Shown here: one piece after another, positions 21,334 to 33,965 of the stretch | Layout of the letters: each line of letters opens with the position of its first letter | How positions within the stretch are numbered: position 1 is the stretch's first letter | Origin: Pararge aegeria | Taxonomy: Eukaryota > Arthropoda > Insecta > Lepidoptera > Nymphalidae | NCBI RefSeq assembly: GCF_905163445.1 | Contig: NC_053202.1 | Coordinates: forward strand, 7,502,001-7,566,000 | Direction: 5' to 3' | Length of the DNA: 64,000 nucleotides | Notes under the pieces: generated by a model | Told to the model about the DNA's origin: nothing | Seen by the model: only the letters and a program-made list of their open reading frames with translations | The model's database searches: none | Program-made: the position numbers and the translations under genes

Positions 21334-24300
21334 CTGCAACAAGAAAAACAAGTCATTAGTAAAGAATTGATGTAAACAACTCGTACACGTGGATATTTAA
21401 AATGAAGACCGAGTGCAAAACAGCAAGCTTATTAAATTACGTGAGAAACTATGAAAAGATGCATTCCATAACCTCAGTTGATGATCTAATGGCACTAATC
21501 TCTGGTTGTAATGGTTTACAACTGAGATAAGATCTCTTTATTCCACCAATCCGCGGGTGGGTCATAAAATTATTTAAATCGAAATCTCAATAAACTTCTT
21601 TTAAAATGAGTTATAAGTAAGAGTTTTAATGTAACAGTCTAATTATAAAAGTCGTGTCACTTAACTTACATGTAAATAATTGTTTATTAAACGATGTATG
21701 TATATACGCTGACTTTTGTTCGTTACAATTTCCGTTTAGATAGAAACACGCTTTCACGATCTCGTTACGCCCACGCGAAGTGTAAACAGTATGATAGTCG
21801 CCGCGGTAAATGCGGATTGTTGAATAATGAATAATAATCGCGCAGTGAATAGGTACATCTTTTATGGCCTGTTGAAGCGGAGTGATTCAAATGGGATAGA
21901 TAAAACTTTAAAAGCGTAATAAAAAAGTAAAATGCAACGCTACCGATGTTTCTTTAGAATCAACTAATTATAAACATACTAGAATGGCAATATAAGTCGT
22001 TCTCCCACCTCGCTATCATATCAAACAGAAACCGTAGAAAATAAAAATTTACATTCATTAAATTTTTTGTCTAAACATTATATTTTTTTGGCACGAATGT
22101 GACCTTCTGTTAAATATTCTCAATAATGCAAACACAAAAATACCAAATTTGGGATATCAACCATCAGGATTGGTGTCGGATCGGATCGGTGATCGGATGT
22201 CCTGATTCAACGTTTTTAAAGGCTAAATTTGCTAAATGAATGATTTTCGCTGTCAAAGCACAACTAGGTAGGCTAGGTAACAAGTTTATCGAACTCTTCG
22301 AGAGAAGGGCGATATTTACTTGATTGGGGTCAATTGCAAACGCCTGTCGTCACCCGGCACCGAATCACAACTTTAATATTAAAACTATTTCATAGCCGCT
22401 GATGTGCCTGATTTGAGACTGAAGCGTAGGTACACATCGAACCATCAGTGTTAGAAACTTAGAAGATAATCTATTTGTGGGAATATTCGTAACAAAAGTT
22501 ATGTAAAGAATCTGCAACAAGGAACTGTCTCTATATGATTTAGTTGTTCCTAGACCCAGACCTACATACATTGAACGAGGGGCACAACGTACGAAAGCAC
22601 TCGCAAAGATTATTTTTATAGCATTGCGCGGACCGGCGTAATATTTTACGGTCCATAAACCGAGCGGCAGACATTGTGGCTATTATAATACAGAGTTAGG
22701 AACGTAGCTTCTATTGTTTTCACGTAGTACCTATAAACTTAGGCAAGTCGTATTTTATATTACCACTACCAATGTGACACCCTTTTTAATATCTCCCCAG
22801 CCTTAAGGTTGTATGAAAGAGATAGCTCTATAGCTTTTAAACTGCCTTTTTTAACCTGTGTCCTCATTTCAAATTTTAGTTCAAGTGTTGTAATCTGTTT
22901 TCTTACTACTTCTATAGCTATGTTCGTTTACGCTTTTGCCTTGAAGAGAGATAATAAGGTCGCCAAATTGTACCCTCTATCTAACTTGCTCTATGTTTTC
23001 TGGTTTTCTGTTGTATTTTTTCTATAAAGATATGTACTCGTATGTATTCATTCATTAATAATAACTTCCTGTATGCAATAAAAGCAGAAATTTTCAACAC
23101 GTGTATTTTTCTTTTAAAGAAGATCGGGGATTACGAATATTAGATCTCGGACGCCGAATAGTGTGAAATTCAGCCGATGATTAAACAAAACTAAATGAAA
23201 CTTTTTCTGTGAGGTTTATGTACAATAGAATGTTCACGGCAATCTAATATGCAGTTTGTTTTTATAGAAATGCAAAACAAGTTTATTGTTTTTTGCCTAC
23301 ATTGCCTGAATACTATGATAGTAAAACTCAGTTGCAGTTATCGGACCCTCTCCCGCTTCGTAAGTCACTTAATTAATGGAAAGTTCCAAAATTGTTCAGT
23401 AGTAACACTTGAAAGTATAAAATAATGTCTCCACCCTGAAGTCGAAACATAAAAGTTGATAGTAGGTACACAGTGGAAACAAAAGCGATAAACGCACAAT
23501 TTCCACAAAAAGCGACCAACTAAAACCAACCCGCGGCGGTTGTTCAAAAGGGAAACTTTTAATTGAAAGGACGATTGGATGGCATCCGACTACGGGCTAC
23601 CTTTCATACTAAATAGGAAAATATAACTCAAAAGTTATCTAGAGTTATGAAACCAAAGGAATTCTAATTTGTAATTTAATCGGCATCGGTCTTCTGATTT
23701 TTTTGCAAAGATTTGAGCGGCACTTAAACATAAAAGTTAGGTTAGGCAAAAAAGAAAATCCTACAACAATTTAGTAGATAAATAAAGGATGAACAATGAC
23801 AACCGTTTATAAGAAATCGCATATAATCAAATAAAAGATATATTTGATTTATGACCTTAAATATTGTTTAGCAAGTGTATGCTTACAAACAGTCTGTTGA
23901 CACTAAGTAGTGTAAATTAAACCTTAACCTTATGTATCAAAGATACATTGTCGTTAAAACTACCAATCGCGTAACCTACATTGTTGCCCAGTGCGTAAGT
24001 ACACTATTGCGCACTGAAGCAAATGTACAAAAAAACTTAATATTACAGCCAGTAATATCACATATGCAGTATTGGTTCTGGATTAATATTTGTTCGGCAA
24101 TGTTAGTTACGTAGTATATATAATTTTTACGACGGTATCGGTATTTAAAACAAAAAAGCTAAACTATAATTATTAAAATACCTAACAATAATATGAGTAA
24201 ATGAAAATCGTTCTGAAAATCTTTACTTGGGAGCTGAAAGAACATTTCCCAAGTCTGGCATCCATTGTGAAAAAGTATCTCAAAAACAAAACAAAGTTCA

Positions 24301-25000
24301 GAACTAAACCAGACTGTCTACTTAAGTACTTTTTTAAAATACTTCCACGATAAGCGGTATATAGTTCTTATATATACGGTTATACTATAATTAAATGAGT
24401 CTATATATATATGTCTGTCTTTTCATCTGTCGCAAATTCTCACTGCTATTTAAGATAGTAGTAATAATGATATTAACTTGCGAAAACCAATTACAAATAA
24501 TGCTTTTCCATATGTATTGCAGTTAAGGTCAAATAAAGGTATATTCACGCCGTACAGTAAAACGCAACTATTACGCAAACGCAAATAAAAGGCGGCAACC
24601 GCAAATGAGCGATAGGGCACCAGACACCACGTGCACCAACCCTATAATATCGGTATCGTGCCGGAAAGCCCTTCAGTCTCAAGACAAGCTGAATGGCCTA
24701 ACTATTTGCCGGTACTCTATAGTACAGAACTAATGGCAACAGTAAAAACATAACATACGTAATTATAAGTGTAAAGTTTTGTGCAATGCTGCCAAACATA
24801 ATATTGCATTTGCGTAACCATACTTTTCGGGGAAAAGAGTGACGTACTTCTTATCCGGGAGAAATCTTTTTATGCAGTTTCAGAAATTATAAAAAAAATT
24901 CAATTGCTGTTAATGAAACTCTGAAATTATTTCCTTAGGTGGTCACGGTACCTTAGCATATTTATCCTTAAAAGCCTACTGATTTGGGATAGCTTATTAT
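21334..25000. other. Upstream region 1: AT-rich, no gene seen
   Basis: It lies right of the proposed 5' exon. Open frames are short and without motifs. The only structured part is the block at about 23450-23600, listed separately. The remainder (21340-23360 and 23610-25000) shows AT-rich sequence with no recognised repeat; 22140-22210 has a few GATCGGAT-like repeats. Confidence 0.6.
23450..23600. other. Short block similar to one at 25480-25600
   Basis: This block and the one at 25480-25600 share a CCACAAAAAGC stretch, then GGGAAACTTTTAATTGAAAG, then a CTACC...CCTTT segment in the same order and similar spacing. Nothing coding is evident. It may be an old repeat family or paired regulatory sequence. 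Confidence 0.5.
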
Positions 25001-25006
25001 TTAGTG

Positions 25007-25288
25007 AGGCGGTGATAGCTCATTGGGTAGGAGCTCGACTTAACTTTCGGGGGGAGGCAAGTTCATAGCACGCACTTCCAAATTTTTTAAGTTAAGTGCG
25101 TTTTAAGTAATTAAAATATCACTTGCTTCAACGGTGAAGGAAAACATCGTGAGGAAGCCTGCATGCCTGAGAGATCTACGTAATGTTCTCAAAGGTGTGT
25201 GGAGTCCACCAATCTGCACTTGGCGAGCGTGGTGGACAAAGTGCTCTGTAGTGGGCCGGTAATAGGTTAATGGGACGATGATGATTAC
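25007..25288 (+). mobile_element. SINE, plus orientation (family A, full length)
   Basis: It starts GGCGGTGATAGCTCATTGGG, a tRNA-like A box. The body has TAAGTTAAGTGCGTTTTAAG, TCACTTGCTTCAACGGTGAA, GGAAAACATCGTGAGGAAGC, TTCTCAAAGGTGTGTGGAGT and GAGCGTGGTGGAC, and the end is AGTGGGCCGGTAATAGGTT with a GATGATGAT tail. It is one of the two cleanest copies in the window. Confidence 0.9.
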
Positions 25289-25479
25289 TTAGTCAGTAGG
25301 GATGCGGAATAAAAGTAACCGCAAATAGTACACAGACGACGCTGCGGACAGTGTTAGTGCATGATAATTATCAACGGAATGTAAAACACATACCTGAACG
25401 GCAGTATGGTAGGTATTCAACTGAACTTTTCCCCGCGAACACAAACTCCGCGTGTACAAAAAGACAAGTTGAGTGTATA

Positions 25480-25600
25480 CAATTCCACAAAAAGCACACA
25501 GGCAACTCAACAATGTAGCGACCGGTTACAGGGAAACTTTTAATTGAAAGAGCCTTTGATCGCTACCGGTGCGAGTTTACCTTTTGTTGGGAAAAGTGCA
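25480..25600. other. Second copy of the block at 23450-23600
   Basis: It carries ATTCCACAAAAAGCACAC, then GGGAAACTTTTAATTGAAAG at about 25530-25550 and TTTACCTTTTGTTGGGAAAA. It is about 2 kb from its partner, with SINE insertions between. Confidence 0.5.
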
Positions 25601-25744
25601 TTCGTTCACGGAGGTTACACTCGAATATAGCTTCAATAACATAACAGTTTAGGAGCTAAAATTAAATGTCTTGGCATTAGTTCGCATCGTAGGATCAAAT
25701 CCCACCCGTTGAACTATATTACGTAGCAGATTATTTACGCTACA

Positions 25745-25985
25745 AAAAGCGGTGATAGCAATTACTGAAGGACAAAGTTCGTTGGAACGCAACTCTTAAC
25801 CTTTAAGGAGTTTTGTTCGTTTTAAGCATTTAAATATCACTTGCTTTAACGGTGAAGGAAAACATCACGTCACAACCTGCATGCTTGAGTACTTCGTAAA
25901 GTTTTGTTCTAGGCCAGCGTAGTTGAACACAACGTCAACTCTTCTCGTGCCCCGTAGTGGTCTTACAGTGGGATGATGATGTGTT
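25745..25985 (+). mobile_element. SINE, plus orientation (family A, diverged)
   Basis: AAGCGGTGATAGCAATTACT, TCACTTGCTTTAACGGTGAA, GGAAAACATCACGTCACAAC, CTGCATGCTTGAG and CCCCGTAGTGGTCTTACAG follow the family A order with several deletions. Confidence 0.75.
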
Positions 25986-27304
25986 AATTATAAATAATAA
26001 TAAATAAATAAAATGTATTACAGCAAATAGCGGAAGACATTTCACATCAACTAAACGAAAGTATTATCAATTGAATATTCATGCTTCTTATTTTATCAAC
26101 CTATTGTATATCATTGGACGAAACATATTTGGGCGCGTAAACGATTTTGTACCGTCATTTTACAATGTTTCTTGCAAATAAATTTTATTATATTGTATTT
26201 AAAAAAATACTGAGAACAACGTTTTATTCCGTGTTTATTCCTTTTCAATCACACTCACGCCGTCGACAGAAACTATCGTGGTTGGGTTTCTGGTACAATT
26301 AATGCGATAACCGCACGACGCAACTGTATCATTATTATCTGTTCCATTTATCTTTTAATTGAAGTTAAATGTTAGCTTTATTACCGGCCGCTATAGATAA
26401 AATATTTTCTAAAGACAACTCTTTTATTTGTTTCGTTTGCTTGTCGGTTTGATAAGCATTATAATAGTGCACGAATCAATATATTTTTGACGATAAATCT
26501 CTGGCTCCTCACGATGTTCTCCTCCACAAAGCAATGCTAATCAAGTGATATTTAATTTACAGAAGCAGCTGTGTATCATTTTTAGTAGTTATTTTATCTT
26601 TAAAAAAACATGTCAAACATGAATTCATATAAATTAAAGTTAAATTATTTTCTCTTTTATATTTAAATCATCTCTTTATTTTGTGCAGTTGCTTGATTAG
26701 CTTTTAGATTATATAAATTACGACTGTCGTGGTTATTTCTAGTTGGTATCAATTTTCTGTGTTACTCTTTTACTTTTGTTATTTCATAGTGCCGTGCGGC
26801 ACTGAAAAGTTTCAGGTGCATATGAATTTACGTTATACTCGTAAATTTATAATTAAAGCGACGAGGGATGCAAACGAACATGCGTGCGGACGAGATAATT
26901 ATATCGACTATTTTTCTTGTCTTATCTCATAGAAATCGAAAGTATATATTAAATATACAACTGTCTACCAAAAAGTTAACGATAAACTTAGCCTACGTTA
27001 TTACTATTTCACATTGAACACTTATTTAATTTTTATTTATCTTGGAAAGTTATCCTTTTGACTGCAATATCACATAATACGAAGTTATAATGCGTGCGTT
27101 ACTCCTATTCGGTTTCCACACTGCATCGTACTTCAACCAATATCAAGAAAGGTGGCTTCTACACGGAATCGTAGCGGAACGCTAAATCGCTGCGGCAAGT
27201 CTATTTCCGTAGATGGTAACTAGCCAGGAATGAAGCCCGTCACAAGACAAAAACAGTGATTCCCACCCATGCCTTTGTAAACTTTACGTAATCCTTTAAT
27301 ACTC

Positions 27305-27490
27305 ATTAGCTGTTGTCCGCGGTTTTTTATAGTTAAGAACCGCTTTTTTTCCTGGGATAGATAAGCCTCCGTCCTCTCAACTAACTTTATGCCAAAAATC
27401 AAGTTAGTTGGTTACTGAGTTAAAGGCGTAAAGGAACGATACACAAACAAATAAACAAACACACTTTCACATTTATAATATAAGTAATTA
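27305..27490 (+). mobile_element. Interspersed element fragment (CCGCGG head, AACAAACA tail)
   Basis: TTAGCTGTTGTCCGCGGTTT begins it, and AATCAAGTTAGTTGGTTACT, AAACAAACACACTTTCACAT and TTATAATATAAGTAATTATA end it, matching the general form of the element at 5254-5712 but with a different middle. Confidence 0.55.
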
Positions 27491-27935
27491 TAACAGATTT
27501 TTTTCTAGCTCACGTTTAATGTAAAGATTGAAACAAAATAAGCAATACCAACAAATCGGATAAGATATAAATAATCCCACTATCAACAAAGGCTCTAAGT
27601 GGGTACTGGCAACGTTATCAAGTTGGCGAGCGGCAACCGTGAACGGTTTTGAAACTCAGTGACTAGTTGAGGTCGTCGAACTATCGATTGCAAGGGCACT
27701 TGCACGAGTCGTGGTTAAGGCTGGGGTTACATTGGCTCGCCATTTTAGTAGACGCGCGATATTTTAGTAGTATTATTGGTTTAAGTGACAGAGCTCGTCC
27801 GGGGAAGTAAGTTCGTGATTGCCGGTGTAATTACAGGCAAAAGAAGCTTAACACATACGCCTTAGGTTAATGGACACAGGGAGGCACGTTGCAGGACGTG
27901 TTCCTTGTATGACCTGCGAAGGTTTTCTGTTTATA

Positions 27936-27975
27936 GGTGTCTATCTGATGATAGACACCACAACGGTGGCCACCG
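27936..27975. repeat. Two adjacent perfect palindromes
   Basis: GGTGTCTATC-TGAT-GATAGACACC (27936-27959) is followed four bases later by CGGTGGCCACCG (27964-27975). Both are exact. Confidence 0.9.
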
Positions 27976-29049
27976 ACTACACCATTGGTTTAATATAAGA
28001 TCTATGTTATAAAATCAGGTTTAAAACTTTTTATTGTTTTTAGACTAGTTTTAGATTTGTATCCTAAAAGTCTAATTTCTTTGTCGTCGAGTTTCAATTT
28101 TGGAACTTTGATTTTAATATTCAAATCGGCATTTCACATCATGCATCAGTGTCAGCGTTCATATCTATTTCTTTATATTTGTGTGGTTATAGTAATAATT
28201 ATTACATAAGTTAATCTCTAACTAAAGCTAATAGTACCAAAGTTAATATTTTTCTTTATTTTTTATCTTATTGCTTTTACTTTTCCCCCTTTTTAGTAAT
28301 TGTAATATTTTCGCAAATATACCAACCACGATCCATACTTTGCGTTTATGACAGTTAGTGTGCACTCTAGATAAAAGCATATCGTTGGTCGCAAGTTGTA
28401 GAATAATGTAGCCTTGGCCTTATTATAACTCCCGAGAACCGAGAACGTGACATCCGCTATCATTTTTTGTGAATTAAACGGTTGCCTCGTCGGCGGTGAT
28501 TGCATTTGAGGAGACTTGAATAGAGAAAGCGACTAACAAATCGCAAGAAGGATTGGAAAGTAAGGCGAATTCGTGCGTAAAAAGTATCGCTGGTAACTAG
28601 TTAGTCTGATTTTAAGATTGTGACATGACCGGATTCGATTTCAGTATGCAGTTCATCATAAATTAAATTATACATATGTATGAAGATGTTATATAAGCTA
28701 CATCAGTCAAAATATATAATTGAAAGGTAAAAAATAACTAAAATTCAGTATGTCCGTACGTATTTGGTAATTTTATACAATTTTTTTAATAAATCACACG
28801 TAAGTAAAACTTATAATTTTTGTTACTAGGTAACTTTTTAAAAGTTTTTTCATTCGAAATAATTTCAGTCAATCTTGTAAAGCGGACAACCATTTCGTCA
28901 GAAATATGGTATCATTTTTCACTGCAAAGAACTGCCGATATATATTATTAATATTTTAAGTTCCTTTAATCTCATGGAGAACCACTGGGCACCTCAAAGT
29001 TAAACCCAACTAATTAACACGATCATAAAAATGTAGCTATATATTAATA

Positions 29050-29305
29050 ACTAGATGTGCCCTGCGGCTTCGCCCGCGTAATTTTGGGAGGCAGCGTACT
29101 GCTACATAGTCTACACCTATAGTATAGTCATATAGTTAGATTTTGAGATTTTTTCACAAACGAGATTTTTCAATGAAAGGATACTATATTATTTCTAATA
29201 CCTACAAGAATATGTATAAAAAGTTTCATGAATATCGGTTCAGTAGTTTTCGCGTGAAAGCGTAACAAACAAACTAACATTCACATTTATAATATTAGTT
29301 GGGAT
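29050..29305 (+). mobile_element. Interspersed element (CCCGCG head, CGTGAAAGCGTAACAAAC tail)
   Basis: The head CTGCGGCTTCGCCCGCGTAA and the tail AAAGTTTCATGAATATCGGT, CAGTAGTTTTCGCGTGAAAG and ACATTCACATTTATAATATT share the ends of the element at 5254-5712, with a shorter unrelated-looking middle. Confidence 0.7.
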
Positions 29306-30600
29306 AGGGATTACACATCGGCACACCAAGATCGGCTCCAACAAGAAGCCAATTATTTCTCTTTAAGAAGCACCATAACCAATATTCGTTCAGTCTTAAT
29401 ACGTACAAATTCGACAACAATCCACGTTAAAGATGCCAAACAGAGGGGGCTTGGAAAGTTATAATGAAATTCAGGAGCAATAAAACTTCAGTCTCTCTCA
29501 CCCCTGGATATACATTCTTGTAGGGTTGCTACTCGTATTCGCGGGATCCGTGAAAATGTAAATTTAATAGCGGCTAAATAGATTCAAATTGTTACATCGG
29601 AGTCGAGATGTCTCGAGTCCTTGTTGTTTTCTTCAAATTTTCCCGTTTCTTTAAAGACCAATGCGTAATGTATTATATTACGAGCTGTTAACATTTGCAT
29701 TAAAGCTTCACGTCAAACGATTTTAAGAAAAGATTCTATAGCCATTGCGGGGCAAAATAAAATTAAATATAGAATTGAGTTTAAACACTTTACTTTCTAC
29801 AAATTTAGTTATTTAAGATTTCATTAGTTTCACGCAAATATCATAACCGACAGCCCTAAAATTTACAAAACAAGAGTTATGTGCAACTAGAAATGCGCAA
29901 ACTCATACAAAGACGGCCAAGCTTCCATTGAATCTTTTGCAACTATGTCCCCATCCCCACTGAGCCCTGTATGTTGTTTTACTCACTCGTACTTTGAATA
30001 TTAGACTACGTTACCTTCCTTTAAGAGAATGACAACTTACTGTCATATTACGTCAATTTTGTAACAGGGCTATACTAACTCCACTTCTTCCACTCGTTCC
30101 AGATGTTATAACTCGCATCTCCTTATTTAACATCATCTCCATAAACCATTGATTAGTAAAGAAAGATCAAATTTCAATAATGCATTTGGCAAAATGTTGT
30201 TGAAAATATAACAAAGCGCCCGTCTTCACACATTTGTACATACCATTGGCTTTTATTATCTGCATTTATGCTTTTTTACATCTTGCACCCTATTTCATTT
30301 TATGTCTATTTTACAGAAATAGGGTCGAAAAATAAAAGTAGATAAATAACTAAATTATAATGAAAAGATAATTTAAACGGGATCCCGTCGAAAGCACTGA
30401 ATAGGAAAATAAATCGGTTAGTAATAGAGGTGTACACATATTTTGGAAGTTGGTTTAAATATAATCGACGCTTGCGAGGTGTTCTTTCTATTAAACTGGT
30501 ACAGCTTGTTAGAAATAGTTGGCAACTAGTTCGTGTTATCACAGAATTAATACGAGTAATTACACACGCTTTCACTTTACAGTAACAATCATTATTATCA

Positions 30601-30619
30601 CTAGCTAGCTAGCTAGCTA
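30601..30619. repeat. CTAG tetranucleotide run
   Basis: CTAG repeated nearly five times. Each unit is its own complement, so the whole run is palindromic. Confidence 0.9.
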
Positions 30620-32039
30620 TAATTTATGTTTTTACAGTTTCGCTATTAATGCACGATTGCTTCGTTAAATTTGATTTTTATGAAATAATCGTACATGTTG
30701 CTATCCATGTAAGAAAAATATTCCCATGTTTCACATTGGTGAAATATGTGCATATGTGTAAAAAAGTGTCAATGAGTGTGTTTAAAACGTGTTTTAACTT
30801 TTTATTACTGATAACTGATAAGTCATAAATACAGTGGCAAAGCTTTCCTGTTCAAGGTTAAATCTAAACGATTTCAATCTCAGGCTAAGGATATTGGCTT
30901 TTCCAGACATTTATTAACGCTAGACGACAATCATGCCTGCTGGAAAACCATGATGAGATCTGAGTTGGAGCGCGCTTTTCTGCAAAATGTCTATTCACTC
31001 TTGCCTTGATGTTACTAAAGTAATATGTATATATATGGCAGATCAGAAAATTTGTCTGGAGGGCGTGTTAGGGTACACCTTAGCGGTACGTGACAAAAAC
31101 GTGGATTATTGTTTTTTATAAACCATAACATGACATGAGAACAGCTGAGTAAAGTGAACTTAACACTCCGAACCTAGTATTACTAAAAGGTTACAAGCTC
31201 TGAAGTTTTAATAGATGTCATAAATAATTTTCCGTTCTTCCGTGTTGTGCTATTGGAATTTCGCTGTAACTTTTAGCTCATACTTTACGAGTATGCATAA
31301 AAGTCGTCGTCACCCCTAACATTTGGCGACGGGGGAAGTTGAACGGACGAGCGCCGAACTTAAACAAAGCGGACCAACTTCCATTAAAATCTTTTGCAAC
31401 TAAGTTCGCGTACCCCGAACGCCGCCACTGACTACTGTCTGTTTGTTACATTACTTATACTACTTTGTATCTATCTACCTTTTTGTATTCGTGTTCCAGT
31501 TTACTTTATTACGTATTTCTTTTTTTACATCCTTGATGTGGCTAGTGGCTATCTACCCCTAAAGAAGGTCAAGTGAGGGCTGGAAAATTTAATGCGAGTC
31601 CTAAAATTGCAGCTACAACAAACCAGACGGTAAGTTTCTTTTAGGCTGTTGCTTTCTCTTAAGACAATATTTCTATAAAAACCACCCTTAAAAAAGTGAT
31701 AAGGAGGTTGGAGTGCTTTATGTTTTAAAGAAAGTACAAAAAAACAAGTTTTTTTAAATACAATACCGATAAAAGCATTTTCTTTAGAACAGTCGTCAAG
31801 GTTAACCTGCAGTATGGAAGATGAAATGATGCGTTTTGAAAATTGTACGCCGACAAGATCGCGGGCGGGCTGGTAAGTAAATATGATCCGAAACCACTGA
31901 CGGTATTGACCTGTGATAAAACAAATTTCGGTAATGTCTCATGACTCTCCCTATGATGAAATTTACCCGGTAACTCAATCATGTCAATTATTTTACTATA
32001 GTTGTCTTTGCAATTTCTTTAAAACGAGTTCATAATCAG

Positions 32040-32185
32040 ATATGCGGCTAGCATGGGCAGGATACATTTCTCCCATTGGAAAGGATATACATTAAGTTTT
32101 TCCCACATCTTTACAGACTCTCCAAACACTGGCACACAAGTTTAAATAATATCCAAATAATATACGTGTATGTGTGTCGCTAGCC
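32040..32185 (-). repeat. Reverse copy of the GCTAGC repeat
   Basis: ATGCGGCTAGCATGGGCAGG, then AACACTGGCACACAAGTTTA, AATAATATCCAAATAATATA and CGTGTATGTGTG is the reverse complement of the repeat at 1572-2002. Confidence 0.7.
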
Positions 32186-32449
32186 GTACTACAGGCATCC
32201 TTGCCGTTTTAATTCTTCCACAAGATCATATTTAACAAATTACCTACTGAGTAATAGAGGATAAAAATGAAATGAATGGATATCATAGTCTTTCAATAAT
32301 TATTGAAATATAAAATACATTGTGCGTTTGGAGGCACTGTACTATATCTATGTTTGCAAATATTCAATGCAACAGTCTTAATCATATAAGTATGGGAACC
32401 AATTTATTTTTTGTTCACATTATAGCACAAAAACTGAGCTGAATCCCAG

Positions 32450-32560
32450 GGCTCGACATCGGGAGAAATAGGAAACCTAAACCTAATGGCGCCTCCTCTA
32501 AGAGCTCGGGCCCGGGCTTAGGTCGACGTTTGGACCGCGTGTGGGTTTTTGGACTAGGAT
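32450..32560 (+). repeat. GC-rich interspersed repeat, copy 1
   Basis: CCCAGGGCTCGACATCGGGA, GGCGCCTCCTCTAAGAGCTC, GGGCTTAGGTCGACGTTTGG and ACCGCGTGTGG occur in the same order as in 60935-61050. The two copies differ at many places, so the repeat is old. Family unknown. Confidence 0.65.
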
Positions 32561-33831
32561 TTAGTCAGTCGCCCGCTTGACCGTGAATACGATTTCATAT
32601 AACGACAATAAACATCATTCGTATTTCACATCAAAAAGTTTCGCTACTCTGTCCGCAAATATTTTTTAAAATATATCGCATTACTTATAAAGTTTAAACT
32701 TTGAACACAGATTAATAAGGGAAGGTAAAGTTTTGAAAACTCCCCAGTGTTGTTGGCGTAGGTTTAACATTGCGAAAAACAAAAGTTAAAACTTCGCATA
32801 AAGCAAGAGAGAAGAAAACTTTATAATTACATCAAAGTTATTCTAATACTTTAATGCTCTCGTAAACTAAAAACTAACTTTTCGTAAACTTTTTAAGGAA
32901 TGTAGTTAAATATATATCAGCGCTGCAAACAATTGCGCTGTTGTAGGGCAAAAGAAGCAATACACTATTCAATATGTCAGTTCGAGTAAGTATACAATTT
33001 TTTTTATCGGTATGCCGTGTAATTTTAAGCTGGGACTTGTTAATACCACCATCAAAATATATTATGTTACCATTTCCATATCCATATCCTTCAGATTATG
33101 CCAAAATCGAAGTCATACCTTTTTTTTTTTTTTTATGAAATCGATTTTGTATATAATAATACCAAGAAACTTGATGCAGTAAGCAGGCTACGAACACCAA
33201 ACTATCGGACTGAAATTCAAAGTTCACACACAGGGAACAATAAAAACAAACAGCAAGTTCATAAGCCATAGATAGTACGTACGACGAAAGCTTCTATTTT
33301 ACTTCCAAATAAGTTACTTCTGCATGCTGCGCTAACTGTTGAACTGAACTTGCCAACTTAGTGGGAACTATAAACAGGTATCCTGCATCATGTTTCTGAG
33401 GGATTATACAACATTGGTGGGCTTCTCCATTTAAGGCTAAGGAATCGTGTACTAAAACTTCTAGAGCACACTGTAGGTACTATCTCAGTTTTAAGACGAA
33501 AAAGAAAATCTTCTAAGTTCACGTGGCTGCCAAACTTGCCGGTATTCTTGCGTTTTCAACGTCGAGTTAAATTGACATAGTGCTTTAAGTTTACTTTGGA
33601 AAATAAAATAAGAAGATAATACAGAAAAACTACTAGCTAACAAATGATCATTAAGTCTATTTTAATCTAAAATATAATTTTAGTGTTACGTAATTAATTT
33701 TTGTACGTAATTAATTTTGGTTTACGTAATAAATTTTGGGTAAGGTTAAGGTTTTCTGTTAACTACTTAGCCCTGTCGGTTTACTACCATCGCTTAAAGC
33801 AGAATTATTCGAGAAAGGAAAGTGTTCGAAA

Positions 33832-33965
33832 AGCTTCTTGCCGGCTCTTCTCAGTGGAATCTGACATCCGAGTCACTACAAACAGACTAACTTTACGTTT
33901 CAAAAGTGCTTATAAATTAGGCCTAATTGAAATAAATGAATTTTGAATTTTTTTGAATTTTGTTT
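33832..33965 (+). mobile_element. Retrotransposon 3' tail
   Basis: CTTCTTGCCGGCTCTTCTCA, GAGTCACTACAAACAGACTA, ACGTTTCAAAAGTGCTTATA and TTGAAATAAATGAATTTTGA match the tail at 12985-13145. It ends in (GAATTTT) units. The preceding TTTACTACCATCGCTTAAAG recurs at about 55397 (TTACTGCCATCGCTTAAGG). Confidence 0.8.

Larger units (their letters stand above)
26000..29040. other. Upstream region 2: no gene seen
   Basis: It is AT-rich. The only recognisable items are the interspersed-element fragment at 27305-27490, a possible old repeat at 27780-27980 (GATTGCCGGTGTAATTACAG, a phrase common in lepidopteran repeats) and the palindromes at 27936-27975. Nothing is seen from 26000 to 27200 or from 28000 to 29040. 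Confidence 0.6.
29310..33830. other. Upstream region 3: no gene seen
   Basis: Two short similar blocks lie at 29905-29970 and 31362-31425 (see findings), with a CTAG tetranucleotide run at 30601-30619, a reverse interspersed repeat at 32040-32185 and a GC-rich repeat at 32450-32560. The remaining sequence is AT-rich without recognisable coding motifs. Confidence 0.6.

Noticed and set aside
21147..21370. Open frames on both strands across the CA/CpG-rich block at 21.2 kb
   Set aside because: The minus frame is Cys/Val-rich because of CA-repeat-like DNA, and it stops before the splice donor. The block is better explained as 5' UTR exon sequence.
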